From Candidatus Edwardsbacteria bacterium (lineage in GTDB: Bacteria > Edwardsbacteria > AC1 > EtOH8), in the NCBI GenBank assembly GCA_031082425.1, contig JAVHLB010000004.1:186001-250000 (forward strand): a DNA stretch of 64,000 nucleotides, written 5' to 3'. Below the pieces are notes generated by a model. That model saw only the letters and a program-made list of their open reading frames with translations. It did not search any database and had not been told where the DNA came from. Position 1 is the stretch's first letter. Each line of letters starts with the position of its first letter. Positions 8,496-16,879 of the stretch are shown piece after piece. Position numbers and translations under genes: made by a program.

Positions 8496-9139
8496 ATCCC
8501 CCTGATGGCTTTTATCTGCGCCGCCCGGTCCCGGTGTTTGAAGATGGCCGCTCCGGCCACCAGCACCCCGGCCCCGGCCTCCCTGGCCTGATGTGCGGTC
8601 TCGGGGTTGATGCCCCCGTCTATGGATATTATGGCTTTGGTCCTTCCCTGCTTTTTGAGGGCGGACAACTGCCGGACCTTGTCCAGCGCTTCCGGCATGA
8701 ATTTCTGCCCGCCGAATCCGGGATGGACGCTCATCACCAGGAAAAGGTCTATCCCTTCTATGGCCGGCAGGGCCTTGTCCAGCGGGGTCTCTGGGTTGAC
8801 CGACAGGCCGACCTTTACCTTGAGTTCTTTGACCTGCTCCACCGCCGCCGGCAGGTCATCGATGGCCTCGGCGTGAATGGTGATGTAATCGGCCCCGGCC
8901 CGGGCAAACTCCGGAGCGTATTTCAGGGGGTCGCTGATCATCAAATGGGCGTCCAGCGGAAGCCGGGAGATCCTTTTAATGGCTTCCACGATGAAAGGCC
9001 CGAAGGTGAGGTTGGGAACGAAGTGCCCATCCATCACGTCCAGGTGCAGCCAGTCGGCCCCGCCCTGCTCCACCGATCTGATCTCGCTTTTTAGATCTGC
9101 AAAATCCGCCGACAGCAGAGAGGCCGCTATTTTGATCAT
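8492..9139 (-). CDS. rpe: Ribulose-phosphate 3-epimerase
   Basis: A 215-residue TIM-barrel epimerase interconverting ribulose 5-phosphate and xylulose 5-phosphate. Motifs are IAASLLSADF, WLHLDVMDGHFVPNLTFGP, LDAHLMI, MSVHPGFGGQKF and IDGGIN, with the metal-binding His and Asp residues in place. The open frame runs back to 9439 but that part shadows the PASTA gene. ATG 9139 gives the family start; ATG 9148, three codons upstream, is also possible. The gene follows the PASTA pair as in the Firmicute rsmB-kinase-rpe arrangement. Confidence 0.96.
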   Translation of the reverse strand: MIKIAASLLSADFADLKSEIRSVEQGGADWLHLDVMDGHFVPNLTFGPFIVEAIKRISRLPLDAHLMISDPLKYAPEFARAGADYITIHAEAIDDLPAAVEQVKELKVKVGLSVNPETPLDKALPAIEGIDLFLVMSVHPGFGGQKFMPEALDKVRQLSALKKQGRTKAIISIDGGINPETAHQAREAGAGVLVAGAAIFKHRDRAAQIKAIRGI

Positions 9140-9150
9140 CTCCGGCATCC

Positions 9151-9888
9151 CTACTGGGTGCTGACCGCCAGGTTGACGGTGTCGCCCTGCTTGATGACGA
9201 ATCCGGGCTGGGGGGCCTGCAACATGACGGTCCCCGGCTCCAGGGCCTGGCCGGAGATGTACTTGATCTGGCCTATCACCAGGCCCTGGCCCACCAGCTG
9301 GCCCTGGATCTCGGCCAGCTTGCGGCCCACCAGGTCGGGCATCAGCATCTTGCCGGTGGGGCCCTTGCTTAAGGTCAGCTTGATGGCGCTTTTCTTGGCC
9401 AGCAGGGCCCCGGCCGCCGGGCTGGATGATACCACGCATCCCAGGGCGATGGAATCGCTGGAGATGCTGTCCACCTCAGTCACCGCCAGTCCCAGCCGGT
9501 CGATCAGGTTGATGGCCCGCACCGAGGACAGACCGGCCAGATACGGCACCGGGACCTTCTCCTCACCCCGGTTGATGATCACCCGCACCTTGCGCCTTTT
9601 CTTGACCATCATCCTGGGTTCGGGGTCCTGGGAGATGATGGAGCTGTCGGGCAGAGCGGCGTCATAGCGCCAGCCGGCGTTCACCAGTTCCAGCTCCCGG
9701 GCCTGCAGGATCTCCTGAGCCTGTTTCAGGCCCAGGCCGCGGACATCTGGCACCTCCACCACCGAGCCCTGGCGGACGATCAGCGGCATCAGCACGAAGT
9801 TGGCCAGCAGAAATCCGGCCAGGAAGACCAGCAGCACCCAGATCACATTGCGCCACAGCCGGGGAAGTTTTTTGAAAAATTTAGGCAT
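9151..9888 (-). CDS. Membrane-anchored protein with three PASTA domains, no kinase (A)
   Basis: A 245-residue protein. A short basic segment and one transmembrane helix (about 14-36) are followed by three PASTA repeats: VVEVPDVRGLGLKQAQEIL, VPVPYLAGLSSVRAINLI and MLMPDLVGRKLAEIQ, each ending in a VxLxVS-type strand. PASTA modules bind muropeptides or peptidoglycan strands. Normally they form the outer part of a PknB-type kinase or a PBP; here neither is present. The protein is probably anchored in the inner membrane with its PASTA tail outside. It is paralogous to the next gene, three bases away. Confidence 0.9.
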   Translation of the reverse strand: MPKFFKKLPRLWRNVIWVLLVFLAGFLLANFVLMPLIVRQGSVVEVPDVRGLGLKQAQEILQARELELVNAGWRYDAALPDSSIISQDPEPRMMVKKRRKVRVIINRGEEKVPVPYLAGLSSVRAINLIDRLGLAVTEVDSISSDSIALGCVVSSSPAAGALLAKKSAIKLTLSKGPTGKMLMPDLVGRKLAEIQGQLVGQGLVIGQIKYISGQALEPGTVMLQAPQPGFVIKQGDTVNLAVSTQ

Positions 9889-9891
9889 TTA

Positions 9892-10626
9892 TTATTCCGG
9901 TTCGACGTCGGTGCTTATCCAGAGGTTGACATTGGAGCCCTTGGCGACCTTGGATCCCGGCGAGGGATCCTGTCGGATCACCAGGCCCGGATCCTGCTCC
10001 TCGTCGTAGACATATCGGATGCCGCCCACGTTAAGGCCGGCCTGCTTGATCATCTCCTGGGCCCGGGACCGGCCCCAGCCGCGCACCGAGGGCACCGCCA
10101 CCTCTCCGGCCCCGGCGCTGACTATCAGGTCCACCGCGCTGTCCTTGGACACCTTCAGCCCGAACACCGGATTGCTGGATATCACCCCGTCCTTCTCCAC
10201 CGAGTCGGAGGGCTGCATTATCACCTGTCCCAGCTTAAGCCCGGACTGCTGCAGCACCACCGTGGCCTGGGCCAGAGGCAGGCTCTTCATATTGGGCACT
10301 TCGGCCCCGGCGCTGTTGGGCCACACCTTGACCGTCCACCCTTTGCGGACCTTGCTGCCCGGCACCGGATCCTGCTTGCTGACCGTCCCGTCCGGCACGG
10401 TGGGATCGCTGATGGCCGTCTCCTCGTACACCCGGAATCCGCGGCCCTCCAGCAGCGATTTGGCGATCTCGACCTTCTTGCCGGTGACATCCGGCACCTC
10501 GGACATCTCCAGGATCGGCTGGATAAAGGCCCAGAATAAAATGGTGGTGATCAGGCCGGACAGGGCCCCCGAGAGGATCGCCACCCATACGTTCTTTTTG
10601 TTGCTGGTCTGCTCGTATATCGGCAT
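9892..10626 (-). CDS. Membrane-anchored protein with three PASTA domains, no kinase (B)
   Basis: A 244-residue relative of the downstream PASTA protein. A 12-residue cytoplasmic stub precedes one membrane helix (about 13-35). Three PASTA domains follow: MSEVPDVTGKKVEIAKSLL, AEVPNMKSLPLAQATVVL and VAVPSVRGWGRSRAQEMI. The repeats share the DPxPGSKVxKG.xV ending. There is no kinase, transpeptidase or catalytic motif. It starts 20 bases after rsmB with a good AGGAGA ribosome-binding site, so it is co-transcribed with rsmB and rpe. A role in sensing or tethering cell wall is inference. Confidence 0.9.
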   Translation of the reverse strand: MPIYEQTSNKKNVWVAILSGALSGLITTILFWAFIQPILEMSEVPDVTGKKVEIAKSLLEGRGFRVYEETAISDPTVPDGTVSKQDPVPGSKVRKGWTVKVWPNSAGAEVPNMKSLPLAQATVVLQQSGLKLGQVIMQPSDSVEKDGVISSNPVFGLKVSKDSAVDLIVSAGAGEVAVPSVRGWGRSRAQEMIKQAGLNVGGIRYVYDEEQDPGLVIRQDPSPGSKVAKGSNVNLWISTDVEPE

Positions 10627-10646
10627 AGCTTTCTCCTGGATTGGTT

Positions 10647-11975
10647 TTATATGTTTTTACTTTTTATTAAGCGGGCGGCAAAGGCCCCGTCCATCTGATG
10701 GAGCTGCGGCCAGGCGGCCAGAAAACCGTCCTGGGCCAGCGCTGCCGGAAGATATTTTTCGGCCGGGTCCAGCCGGAATTCGGGATGGCGGATCAAAAAA
10801 CCCTTTACCTGATCCTGGTTCTCCTCCGGGGTCAGGGTGCAGGTGCTGTACACCAGCGCCCCGCCTGGCTTGACCAGCCCTGCGGCATTTTCCAGGATCC
10901 GGCTCTGCAGCCCGGCCATCCGCTGGATATCGGCCTCCCTGATCCGCCAGCGCAGGTCCAGCCGCCGCCGAATGACGCCCAGCCCGGTGCAGGGCACATC
11001 GGCCAGGACCAGATCGAAAGCGGTTTTGAATTTTATATCAACGGCATCGCCGTTGATCAAATACCATGAATCCAAGCCCAGCCGGATGAAATTCTCCCTG
11101 ACCCTGGGCAGTTTCCGGAAACTTCGGTCCAGGGCGAACATATCCGCCCGGCCGCCGGCCTGCTCCAGGGCCAGCCCGGCCTTGCCCCCCGGAGCCGCGC
11201 AGAGGTCTAAAATGTTGTCGCCTTCCTTGGCACCAAAAAGCATCCCCGCCGCCTGGGCGCTGAAATCCTGAAAATAGAAATGCCCCCGGACAAATAATTC
11301 ATTATCAACCAGTCCGGAAGGGTTGTCTATTTCTATGGCCTGGGGAAGGATTTCCAGGCATTTGGGCCCAAACCCGCCAGCCTTAAGTTGTTCGAATAAA
11401 TTTTCGGCCGAGGCCTTCAGACGGTTGGCCCTTATGATCACCGGGGCCGGAGAATTATTGAATTCCAATATCTTTAGGGCATCATCCCAGCCCAATTGCT
11501 TGGCCCATCTTTCGATCAGCCATTCCGGATGGGAATATTCGATGCCGGCATCTTTAACTTTATCCCCGGTATCGGGTTTTTTCAGATATTTTTTGTTCCT
11601 AATTATATCCCGCAGCACGGCGTTTGTCAAGCCAATTATCTCTTTCCGGCCAAAGCGTTTAACCAGTTCAACGCTTTCATTTACCGCTGCAAATGCCGGG
11701 ATTTTGTCCAAAAATGCAACCTGATACAACCCCAACCGCAAGATATTGGCTTCCAATGTATTCAGTGATTTAAGGCCCCTTTTAAGCGACCCATCCAGCA
11801 GCCAGTCCAGTTTGGCCCTTTGCCTGAGCACCCCGGACACCAATTCCCTGGCCAGGTTCTGGTCGACCCGGGAAAGCCCGGCCTGGCTGAAATATTTTCT
11901 CAATATGCTGTCGCTGAATTCGGTATTCTGATCTATGGCCGACAGGATATTGAGAGCGGTTTCTCTGGCCGTCAC
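10647..11975 (-). CDS. rsmB: 16S rRNA (cytosine967-C5)-methyltransferase
   Basis: A 442-residue RsmB (Sun). The N-terminal NusB-like RNA-binding domain covers about residues 1-135. The methyltransferase follows, with the SAM loop LCAAPGGKA (258-266), DVPCTGLG (326-333, catalytic-release Cys329) and YSTCTLTPEEN (376-386, nucleophile Cys379). It starts with GTG directly after the DUF116 stop (TAA-GTG), with AAGGAAG upstream. fmt-rsmB is a conserved pair; DUF116 is inserted between them here. Confidence 0.97.
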   Translation of the reverse strand: MTARETALNILSAIDQNTEFSDSILRKYFSQAGLSRVDQNLARELVSGVLRQRAKLDWLLDGSLKRGLKSLNTLEANILRLGLYQVAFLDKIPAFAAVNESVELVKRFGRKEIIGLTNAVLRDIIRNKKYLKKPDTGDKVKDAGIEYSHPEWLIERWAKQLGWDDALKILEFNNSPAPVIIRANRLKASAENLFEQLKAGGFGPKCLEILPQAIEIDNPSGLVDNELFVRGHFYFQDFSAQAAGMLFGAKEGDNILDLCAAPGGKAGLALEQAGGRADMFALDRSFRKLPRVRENFIRLGLDSWYLINGDAVDIKFKTAFDLVLADVPCTGLGVIRRRLDLRWRIREADIQRMAGLQSRILENAAGLVKPGGALVYSTCTLTPEENQDQVKGFLIRHPEFRLDPAEKYLPAALAQDGFLAAWPQLHQMDGAFAARLIKSKNI

Positions 11976-12731
11976 TTAAACTTCCTTTCCCAGCAGGGAG
12001 AAAAATCCCGCCTGGACCTTTTCCATGTCCACCGTGGTGTTGTTGCACGGTCCGTGGGGGCGCTGGTTCAAAATGCCGTAGACCGGGATGGGGTAGGCAT
12101 CCAGGATCCCCGAGACCAGGTCCCGTTCGCAGGCCACCGCCAGGATCAGGGTCGGCTTGATCTCCACGATCAGCCGCCGGGCCAAGGTTCCTCCGGTGGC
12201 CACTGCGATCCTGGCGTTGATTTTTCCAGAAAGCTCGGCCAGCTTGGAGATGGCACATTTGCCGCATCTCCGACAGTTCCCGATATCCGATGTTACCCGA
12301 TATTGGCAGTCGCTCAGCTGCAGGCAGTGCGGCAGCAATATCATTATCCGGCCGGGATCGACCCGCTTTCTGGTGGCCCGGACCAGGGCATTGTTGAATT
12401 CCACGAAAGACTCCCCCACCCTCTCCCGGCCGATGCCCAGCAGAAATCCCAGAAAAAGGTTTATGGGGTAGAGCACCTTGACCGTCACCTGTTTTTTCCC
12501 GTGGGGGAACAGGAAATCCCTTTCGGTTATGGCCGACAGGAAAAGCAGGAACAGTCCGCCGCTGACCACCAGCAGGAACAATGCTGCCGCGGCTCCGGCG
12601 GCATAGAACATCCATTCCGACAGCAGCTGCAGGCGGGGCATCACCAGCCAGAAAAGCAGCATCACCCCGCTGCCCAGGATGGCCAGGCTGGCGAAGGACA
12701 GGGCCAAAAACAACCTCTTGCTGCCGGTCAT
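11976..12731 (-). CDS. DUF116 family membrane protein with Cys cluster
   Basis: A 251-residue DUF116 protein. Two hydrophobic segments (about 7-31 and 41-67) are followed by a soluble part with LLPHCLQLSDCQYR and CRRCGKCAISKL; cysteines 136, 142, 153, 156 and 159 look like metal ligands, perhaps for an Fe-S centre or zinc. A further CNNTT near the C-terminus is also typical. The function of DUF116 is not established. The gene overlaps fmt by four bases and abuts rsmB, so it is translated with them. Confidence 0.85.
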   Translation of the reverse strand: MTGSKRLFLALSFASLAILGSGVMLLFWLVMPRLQLLSEWMFYAAGAAAALFLLVVSGGLFLLFLSAITERDFLFPHGKKQVTVKVLYPINLFLGFLLGIGRERVGESFVEFNNALVRATRKRVDPGRIMILLPHCLQLSDCQYRVTSDIGNCRRCGKCAISKLAELSGKINARIAVATGGTLARRLIVEIKPTLILAVACERDLVSGILDAYPIPVYGILNQRPHGPCNNTTVDMEKVQAGFFSLLGKEV

Positions 12732-13672
12732 GATAACTTTTCCCCCACCAGCGGCTTGTATCCCCGGATGAATTCGTCCCCGCTCATCGCATTTTTTCCC
12801 TGTGGTTTTAGTTCCGTCAAGATGACCGACCCGTCCAGGGTTTTAACCGCCAGTCCGCTGTTTTTGTCCGTTGCCACTACTTGCCCCGGTAGTAATTCGT
12901 AATTTTCAATTTTCAATTTGCAATTTGTCAGTATATTCAGGATCTCTAATCGTTTCCCTTTGAACAGGGCAAAGGACCCCGGCCTGGGGGTCAGCCCCCG
13001 GATCTGGTTCTGTATCTCTATGGACTTCCGTTTCCAGTCTATATGCCCGTCGGCCGATGAAAGCTTTGGAGCATAGGTCACCAGGGACTCATCCTGTTTT
13101 TTAAACTCTGCCTTGCCTGTCTTCAAAATATCCAAACTACTGGAGATCAGATCTGCCCCCAGCTTGGCCAGCCTGGCTTCCAGCATCCCGGCGTTTTCAT
13201 CGTCGGTGATCGGCACCTCCTGCTGCAGGATGATGTCCCCGGCGTCCATCCTGTCGTTCATCAGGATAGTGGAAACACCTGTCGCCTTGTCCCCATTTAT
13301 CAAAGCATGATTGATGGGTGCCGCCCCGCGGTATCTGGGAAGCATCGAGGGGTGCAGGTTGACCGCGCCGTATTTCGGGATGTTCAGGATGTCGCTGGGG
13401 AGTTTGAGCCCGTAAGCCACCACCACCAACGCTTCGGGGGCCAGGCTGGAAACAGCCTGGATTATTTGATCCTGTTTCAGATTGCCGGGCTGTTGAACCA
13501 ATAAACCCAGCTCCAAAGCCTTCTGCTTGACCGGGGAAAAGACAATGCTGCGGCCCCGGCCCGCCGGCCGGTCCGGCTGGGTAAAAACCGCCAAGACCTC
13601 GTGCCCCTTTTGATGAATGGCCTCCAGGGTGGACAGGGCAAACCCCGGGGTCCCCATAAAGATTATCCGCAC
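12728..13672 (-). CDS. fmt: Methionyl-tRNA formyltransferase
   Basis: A 314-residue Fmt, which formylates initiator Met-tRNA using 10-formyl-tetrahydrofolate. The catalytic domain has MRIIFMGTPGFA, NLHPSMLPRYRGAAP (105-119) and MDAGDI (142-147), the N-H-D triad region. The C-terminal OB-like domain starts near residue 205. Start GTG at 13672, overlapping the flippase gene by ten bases. Residues about 249-260 (TNCKLKIENYEL) are encoded by a tandem 7-bp repeat and look unlike normal Fmt sequence, lying in a loop of the C-terminal domain. No def gene is nearby. Confidence 0.96.
   Translation of the reverse strand: MRIIFMGTPGFALSTLEAIHQKGHEVLAVFTQPDRPAGRGRSIVFSPVKQKALELGLLVQQPGNLKQDQIIQAVSSLAPEALVVVAYGLKLPSDILNIPKYGAVNLHPSMLPRYRGAAPINHALINGDKATGVSTILMNDRMDAGDIILQQEVPITDDENAGMLEARLAKLGADLISSSLDILKTGKAEFKKQDESLVTYAPKLSSADGHIDWKRKSIEIQNQIRGLTPRPGSFALFKGKRLEILNILTNCKLKIENYELLPGQVVATDKNSGLAVKTLDGSVILTELKPQGKNAMSGDEFIRGYKPLVGEKLS
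12894..12928. repeat. Tandem heptamer array inside fmt (5 units)
   Basis: Five consecutive 7-bp units on the plus strand: AATTCGT, two AATTTTC, AATTTGC, AATTTGT. The period is exact over 35 bp. The tract is in the coding region for the C-terminal domain of Fmt and is much richer in A+T than its surroundings. Confidence 0.85.
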
Positions 13673-14658
13673 TTTGAACCGCCTTTATTGTCATTGGCCG
13701 GTTTGCGCCCCCCATAGATCAGCCACAGTATTCCGCCCAGCAGCGAGATGGCGATAGCCACCAGATGGTATAAAAACCCCAGGGAAAGGGCTGCCGACCT
13801 GACCACCCCGGCCCGGCCGAAGAACAGGATGAACGCCCCCTCCTGCAGCCCCCAGCCGTTGATGGACAGTGGGATCATGCTCACTGCTGCTATCACCGGC
13901 ATGTACAGGAAGAAGGGAATTATTGAAATGGATATCCCCATCGATACGGCGATGAAATAGGCCGTAAAAACCACGAACAACTGGACCATCAGCGATTGGA
14001 TGAAAGCCCAGAACACTTCGTTTTTATGGGTGCGATATATGTACAGGGAATGATAGAAATCGATCAGGTGATTTTCAATCCTCTCTACCAGTGGAAGTTT
14101 CAGGACCCAACGGAACTTCTTCACCAGAGATTTATTCAGGAACAGGGCCACGAACAGCAACACCGCCACGATGACTATGACCATGACCCTCAGCAGGAAC
14201 AATTCTTCCCCAGTCTTGGCCACCAAGACCAATCCTACGATGCCGGTGATGATCACCCCGAAAAGACCGATGAAGCGATCCACCAGCACCGAGGCCAAGG
14301 CTTCGGATTTTTTATTGCAGTCATTCACAACCAAGTAGGCCCGGGCCAGGTCGCCCCCCACCGTGGTGGGCAGAAAATTCCCGAAGAACAGCCCGTTCAG
14401 AAAATATCGGAAGAGTCTCCAGTAGCCGGCTCTGATTCCTCTGGCCGATAGCAATATCCGCCAGCGCCATGTGCAGAACGCATTGACTATGAAGTAGGCC
14501 ACAAAAGCCCCTATCAGGTACCAGTGATCAATGTTTTTAAAGGTCGCTGTCAGCTCCTGGGGATCTTTTTTATAGGGCCAAAGTATCCACCCGATCAGTC
14601 CCAGGCTGACCAATATCCTCAGGATCAGCAGGGAGGTTTTCTTTATCTTTTCTCTCAT
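13663..14658 (-). CDS. Lysylphosphatidylglycerol synthase TM-region/flippase-like membrane protein
   Basis: A 331-residue integral membrane protein with about eight helices, of the UPF0104 (LPG_synthase_TM) family. Recognisable features are NAFCTWRWRILL after the second helix, the LFFGNFLPTTVGGDLARAY signature and the MIPLSINGWGLQEGAF segment near the C-terminus. Relatives flip lipids or occur with polyprenyl-phosphate glycosyltransferases. The adjacent GT2 gene, six bases upstream, supports a role in envelope glycolipid assembly, but the substrate is unknown. Confidence 0.86.
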   Translation of the reverse strand: MREKIKKTSLLILRILVSLGLIGWILWPYKKDPQELTATFKNIDHWYLIGAFVAYFIVNAFCTWRWRILLSARGIRAGYWRLFRYFLNGLFFGNFLPTTVGGDLARAYLVVNDCNKKSEALASVLVDRFIGLFGVIITGIVGLVLVAKTGEELFLLRVMVIVIVAVLLFVALFLNKSLVKKFRWVLKLPLVERIENHLIDFYHSLYIYRTHKNEVFWAFIQSLMVQLFVVFTAYFIAVSMGISISIIPFFLYMPVIAAVSMIPLSINGWGLQEGAFILFFGRAGVVRSAALSLGFLYHLVAIAISLLGGILWLIYGGRKPANDNKGGSKCG

Positions 14659-14664
14659 TTCACT

Positions 14665-15693
14665 TTATAAATCGTTGGCAGTGCGTTTGCCCTGAAGAAA
14701 ATACCTGACCGCTATGCTGCCCCGGTACATTTCGGCCCTGATCCTGCTGTCGCTGGCGGCTCTTAACTTCTGGACCTCCCGGCGTTTTTTCCAGACCAGC
14801 CGGGGGTTTTCCGCCATCCATAAACCCGCCTGGACAATGGCCCGGGCCCACTCCAGGTTGCCGGATGCCAAGGCTTTCAAGAAAGCCATCCCCTCCAGCG
14901 CCAGCCGCAGGGGCCAGATCCACAGCAGGCTGACCAGCGAATAGTTCTTCCACAGCATCAGCAGGCTGTTGCGGTGGTTAAGGTACATCTTGCGGAAATT
15001 GCCGGCCGGCAGGGAGCCTCCGGATAGATGATAGATCACCGACCCGGGGACGGCTGTCACCCGGTGCCCGGCCAGGTGCATCCGCCAGGCCAGGTCTATC
15101 TCCTCCATATGCATGAAGAAATCCTGGTCCAGCAGGCCCACCTTGTCCAGCACGCTCCGGCGGTATATGGAGGCCGATCCCGAGGCCCAGAAGATATCTT
15201 TCTGGTCATGGTCGTACTGCCCCAGGTCCTTCTCCTTGCAGTCGAACAGGCGGCCCAGACAATAGGGAAAGCCGAAAATATCCATCATGCCCCCGGCCCC
15301 TCCGGAATAATCGAACAGGCTGCGATCCTTAAGCCACAGGATCTTGGGCTGGGCCGCAGCTATGGTGTCGTCCTGGTCCAGTTCGGAGGACAGCTTGCCC
15401 AGCCAGTCCGGTTTGACCTCGGTGTCATTGTTCAGGAGAACGATATATTTCTCGGTGGTGGAACGGATGCCCAGGTTGCAGCCGCCGGCATATCCCAGGT
15501 TCTGTTGGGAGGAGATCACTTCTATCTGCGGATAGTTTTGTTTGGCCCATTGGGGGCTTCCGTCCCGCGAGGCATTGTCCACCAGGTAGATCCGGAAATT
15601 GTCATATTCGGTCTGGGCCAGGGACCGCAGACAGTCGGCCAGCATCTGTTGGCCGTTGTGATGCGGTATTATTATGGCTGTGGCGGTTGACAT
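14665..15693 (-). CDS. GT2-family glycosyltransferase, rhamnosyltransferase-like
   Basis: A 342-residue family-2 glycosyltransferase. It begins TAIIIPHHNGQQML and shows YLVDNASRDGS, NLGYAGGCNLGI and YIVLLNNDTEV, the DxD-like NND. The ASGSASIYRRSVLDKVGLLD and FFMHMEEIDLAWR segments follow, as in rhamnosyl/galactofuranosyl transferases of polysaccharide synthesis. The C-terminal third has a hydrophobic stretch (about 250-275) that may touch the membrane. It works on envelope glycan with the neighbouring flippase-like protein by inference. Confidence 0.88.
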   Translation of the reverse strand: MSTATAIIIPHHNGQQMLADCLRSLAQTEYDNFRIYLVDNASRDGSPQWAKQNYPQIEVISSQQNLGYAGGCNLGIRSTTEKYIVLLNNDTEVKPDWLGKLSSELDQDDTIAAAQPKILWLKDRSLFDYSGGAGGMMDIFGFPYCLGRLFDCKEKDLGQYDHDQKDIFWASGSASIYRRSVLDKVGLLDQDFFMHMEEIDLAWRMHLAGHRVTAVPGSVIYHLSGGSLPAGNFRKMYLNHRNSLLMLWKNYSLVSLLWIWPLRLALEGMAFLKALASGNLEWARAIVQAGLWMAENPRLVWKKRREVQKLRAASDSRIRAEMYRGSIAVRYFLQGKRTANDL

Positions 15694-15710
15694 GGCTGCG
15701 ATATCCCCCG

Positions 15711-16451
15711 TTAGATCCCGGTTGACAGGCGTTCGGCCAGACGGGCCGGCAAACCGGCCCGGATTATCTTTCCCTGGGCGGATTTGATGTCGTACTCCAC
15801 CCGCCGTATGGCCACTTCCATTCTTTCCCCGTCGCAGATGGCATAGGTGGCCCTAGGGTCGCCGTCCCTGGGCTGCCCCACGCTGCCCACGTTGATTATA
15901 TATCTCCGGTCCCTCTCCAGGTGAACGTACTCCCGGCCGGCTATGCTGCACTTGCCCTGGGCGTCGCATTCCCAGAATACGGGCTGGTGGGAATGGCCGA
16001 CAAAACAAAGCCTTTCGCCAAATTTTTCAAACTGGTATTCGGCCTCATCCAGCGACAGGATATAATGCCAGTCCTCCGGCTTATGGGGAGTGGAGTGAAC
16101 CATCAGCATTTCGTTTCCCTGAATGCTGGATTTTAGATTAAGTGGTAGTTTTTTGAGGAGGTCCCTTTCCCCCGAGGTTAGCTTTTTCCCCGTCCATTCC
16201 GCCGCTTTGCGGGCATTAAGATTGAAGTTGGAAAGATCCAGCAGGCCCACCGCCCCATGGTCGTGATTGCCGGCAATGACCTTATCGGTAAGCCCGCCTA
16301 CCTCCGCCAGGCACTCGGCCGGATCGGCGCCGTAACCTACGGTGTCGCCCAGGCAAAATATGTCCTTGATCCCTTTTTGTTTGATATCGGCCAGCACCGC
16401 GGCCAGGGCTTCATGGTTGCCGTGTATGTCTGATATTAAGGCGCACCGCAT
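15711..16451 (-). CDS. Metallophosphoesterase, YfcE/ApaH-like
   Basis: A 246-residue calcineurin-fold phosphoesterase. The metal ligands are visible in order: SDIHGNHEAL (D and H), LGDTVGYGADP (D), GNHDHG (NH), then VHSTPHKP and the GHSHQPVFW motif. A late INVGSVGQPRDGDPRA segment is typical of the bacterial predicted phosphodiesterases of this subgroup. The substrate is unknown. It is one base downstream of nusB and is probably co-transcribed. Confidence 0.9.
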   Translation of the reverse strand: MRCALISDIHGNHEALAAVLADIKQKGIKDIFCLGDTVGYGADPAECLAEVGGLTDKVIAGNHDHGAVGLLDLSNFNLNARKAAEWTGKKLTSGERDLLKKLPLNLKSSIQGNEMLMVHSTPHKPEDWHYILSLDEAEYQFEKFGERLCFVGHSHQPVFWECDAQGKCSIAGREYVHLERDRRYIINVGSVGQPRDGDPRATYAICDGERMEVAIRRVEYDIKSAQGKIIRAGLPARLAERLSTGI

Positions 16452-16452
16452 C

Positions 16453-16872
16453 TTATCTTTCCTTTTTTCCCATATCCTTGAATATCTTGTCCAGCACTCC
16501 GTTTATGAAGCGCCCGGATTCCTCGTCCCCGAACTTCTTGGCCAGTTCGATGGATTCGTCGATGGCCACCTTGGGGGGCACCTGCTCCTCAAGATGCTGC
16601 AATTGAGCCACCCCCAGACGGATGATATTCCGGTCGATCAGGGCCATGCGGTCTATGGTCCAGTTCTGGGCCGCTTTCACGATGACCCGATCGATGCTGT
16701 CCAGGTTGGTGATCACGGCATTGACCAGGACCCCTGAAAACTCGACCATTTCAGGATCCTCTGGATTCCGGTGTTTAAGGTCATACAGCGCCTTCTCCAC
16801 CAGGTCCCCGGTGACGTCCACCTGGTACAGGGCCTGCAGGGCCAGTTCTCTTGATTTTCTTCGGGAGCCCAT
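16453..16872 (-). CDS. nusB: Transcription antitermination factor NusB
   Basis: A 139-residue all-helical NusB. It opens with RRKSRELALQALYQVDVTG and has the later DRMALIDRNIIRLGVAQL and VAIDESIELAKKFGDEESGRFINGVLDKI segments that define the family. With S10 it binds boxA RNA in rRNA operons and phage-type antitermination complexes. The ribH-nusB order is very widespread. Seven bases separate it from ribH. Confidence 0.97.
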   Translation of the reverse strand: MGSRRKSRELALQALYQVDVTGDLVEKALYDLKHRNPEDPEMVEFSGVLVNAVITNLDSIDRVIVKAAQNWTIDRMALIDRNIIRLGVAQLQHLEEQVPPKVAIDESIELAKKFGDEESGRFINGVLDKIFKDMGKKER

Positions 16873-16879
16873 CGGTTCC

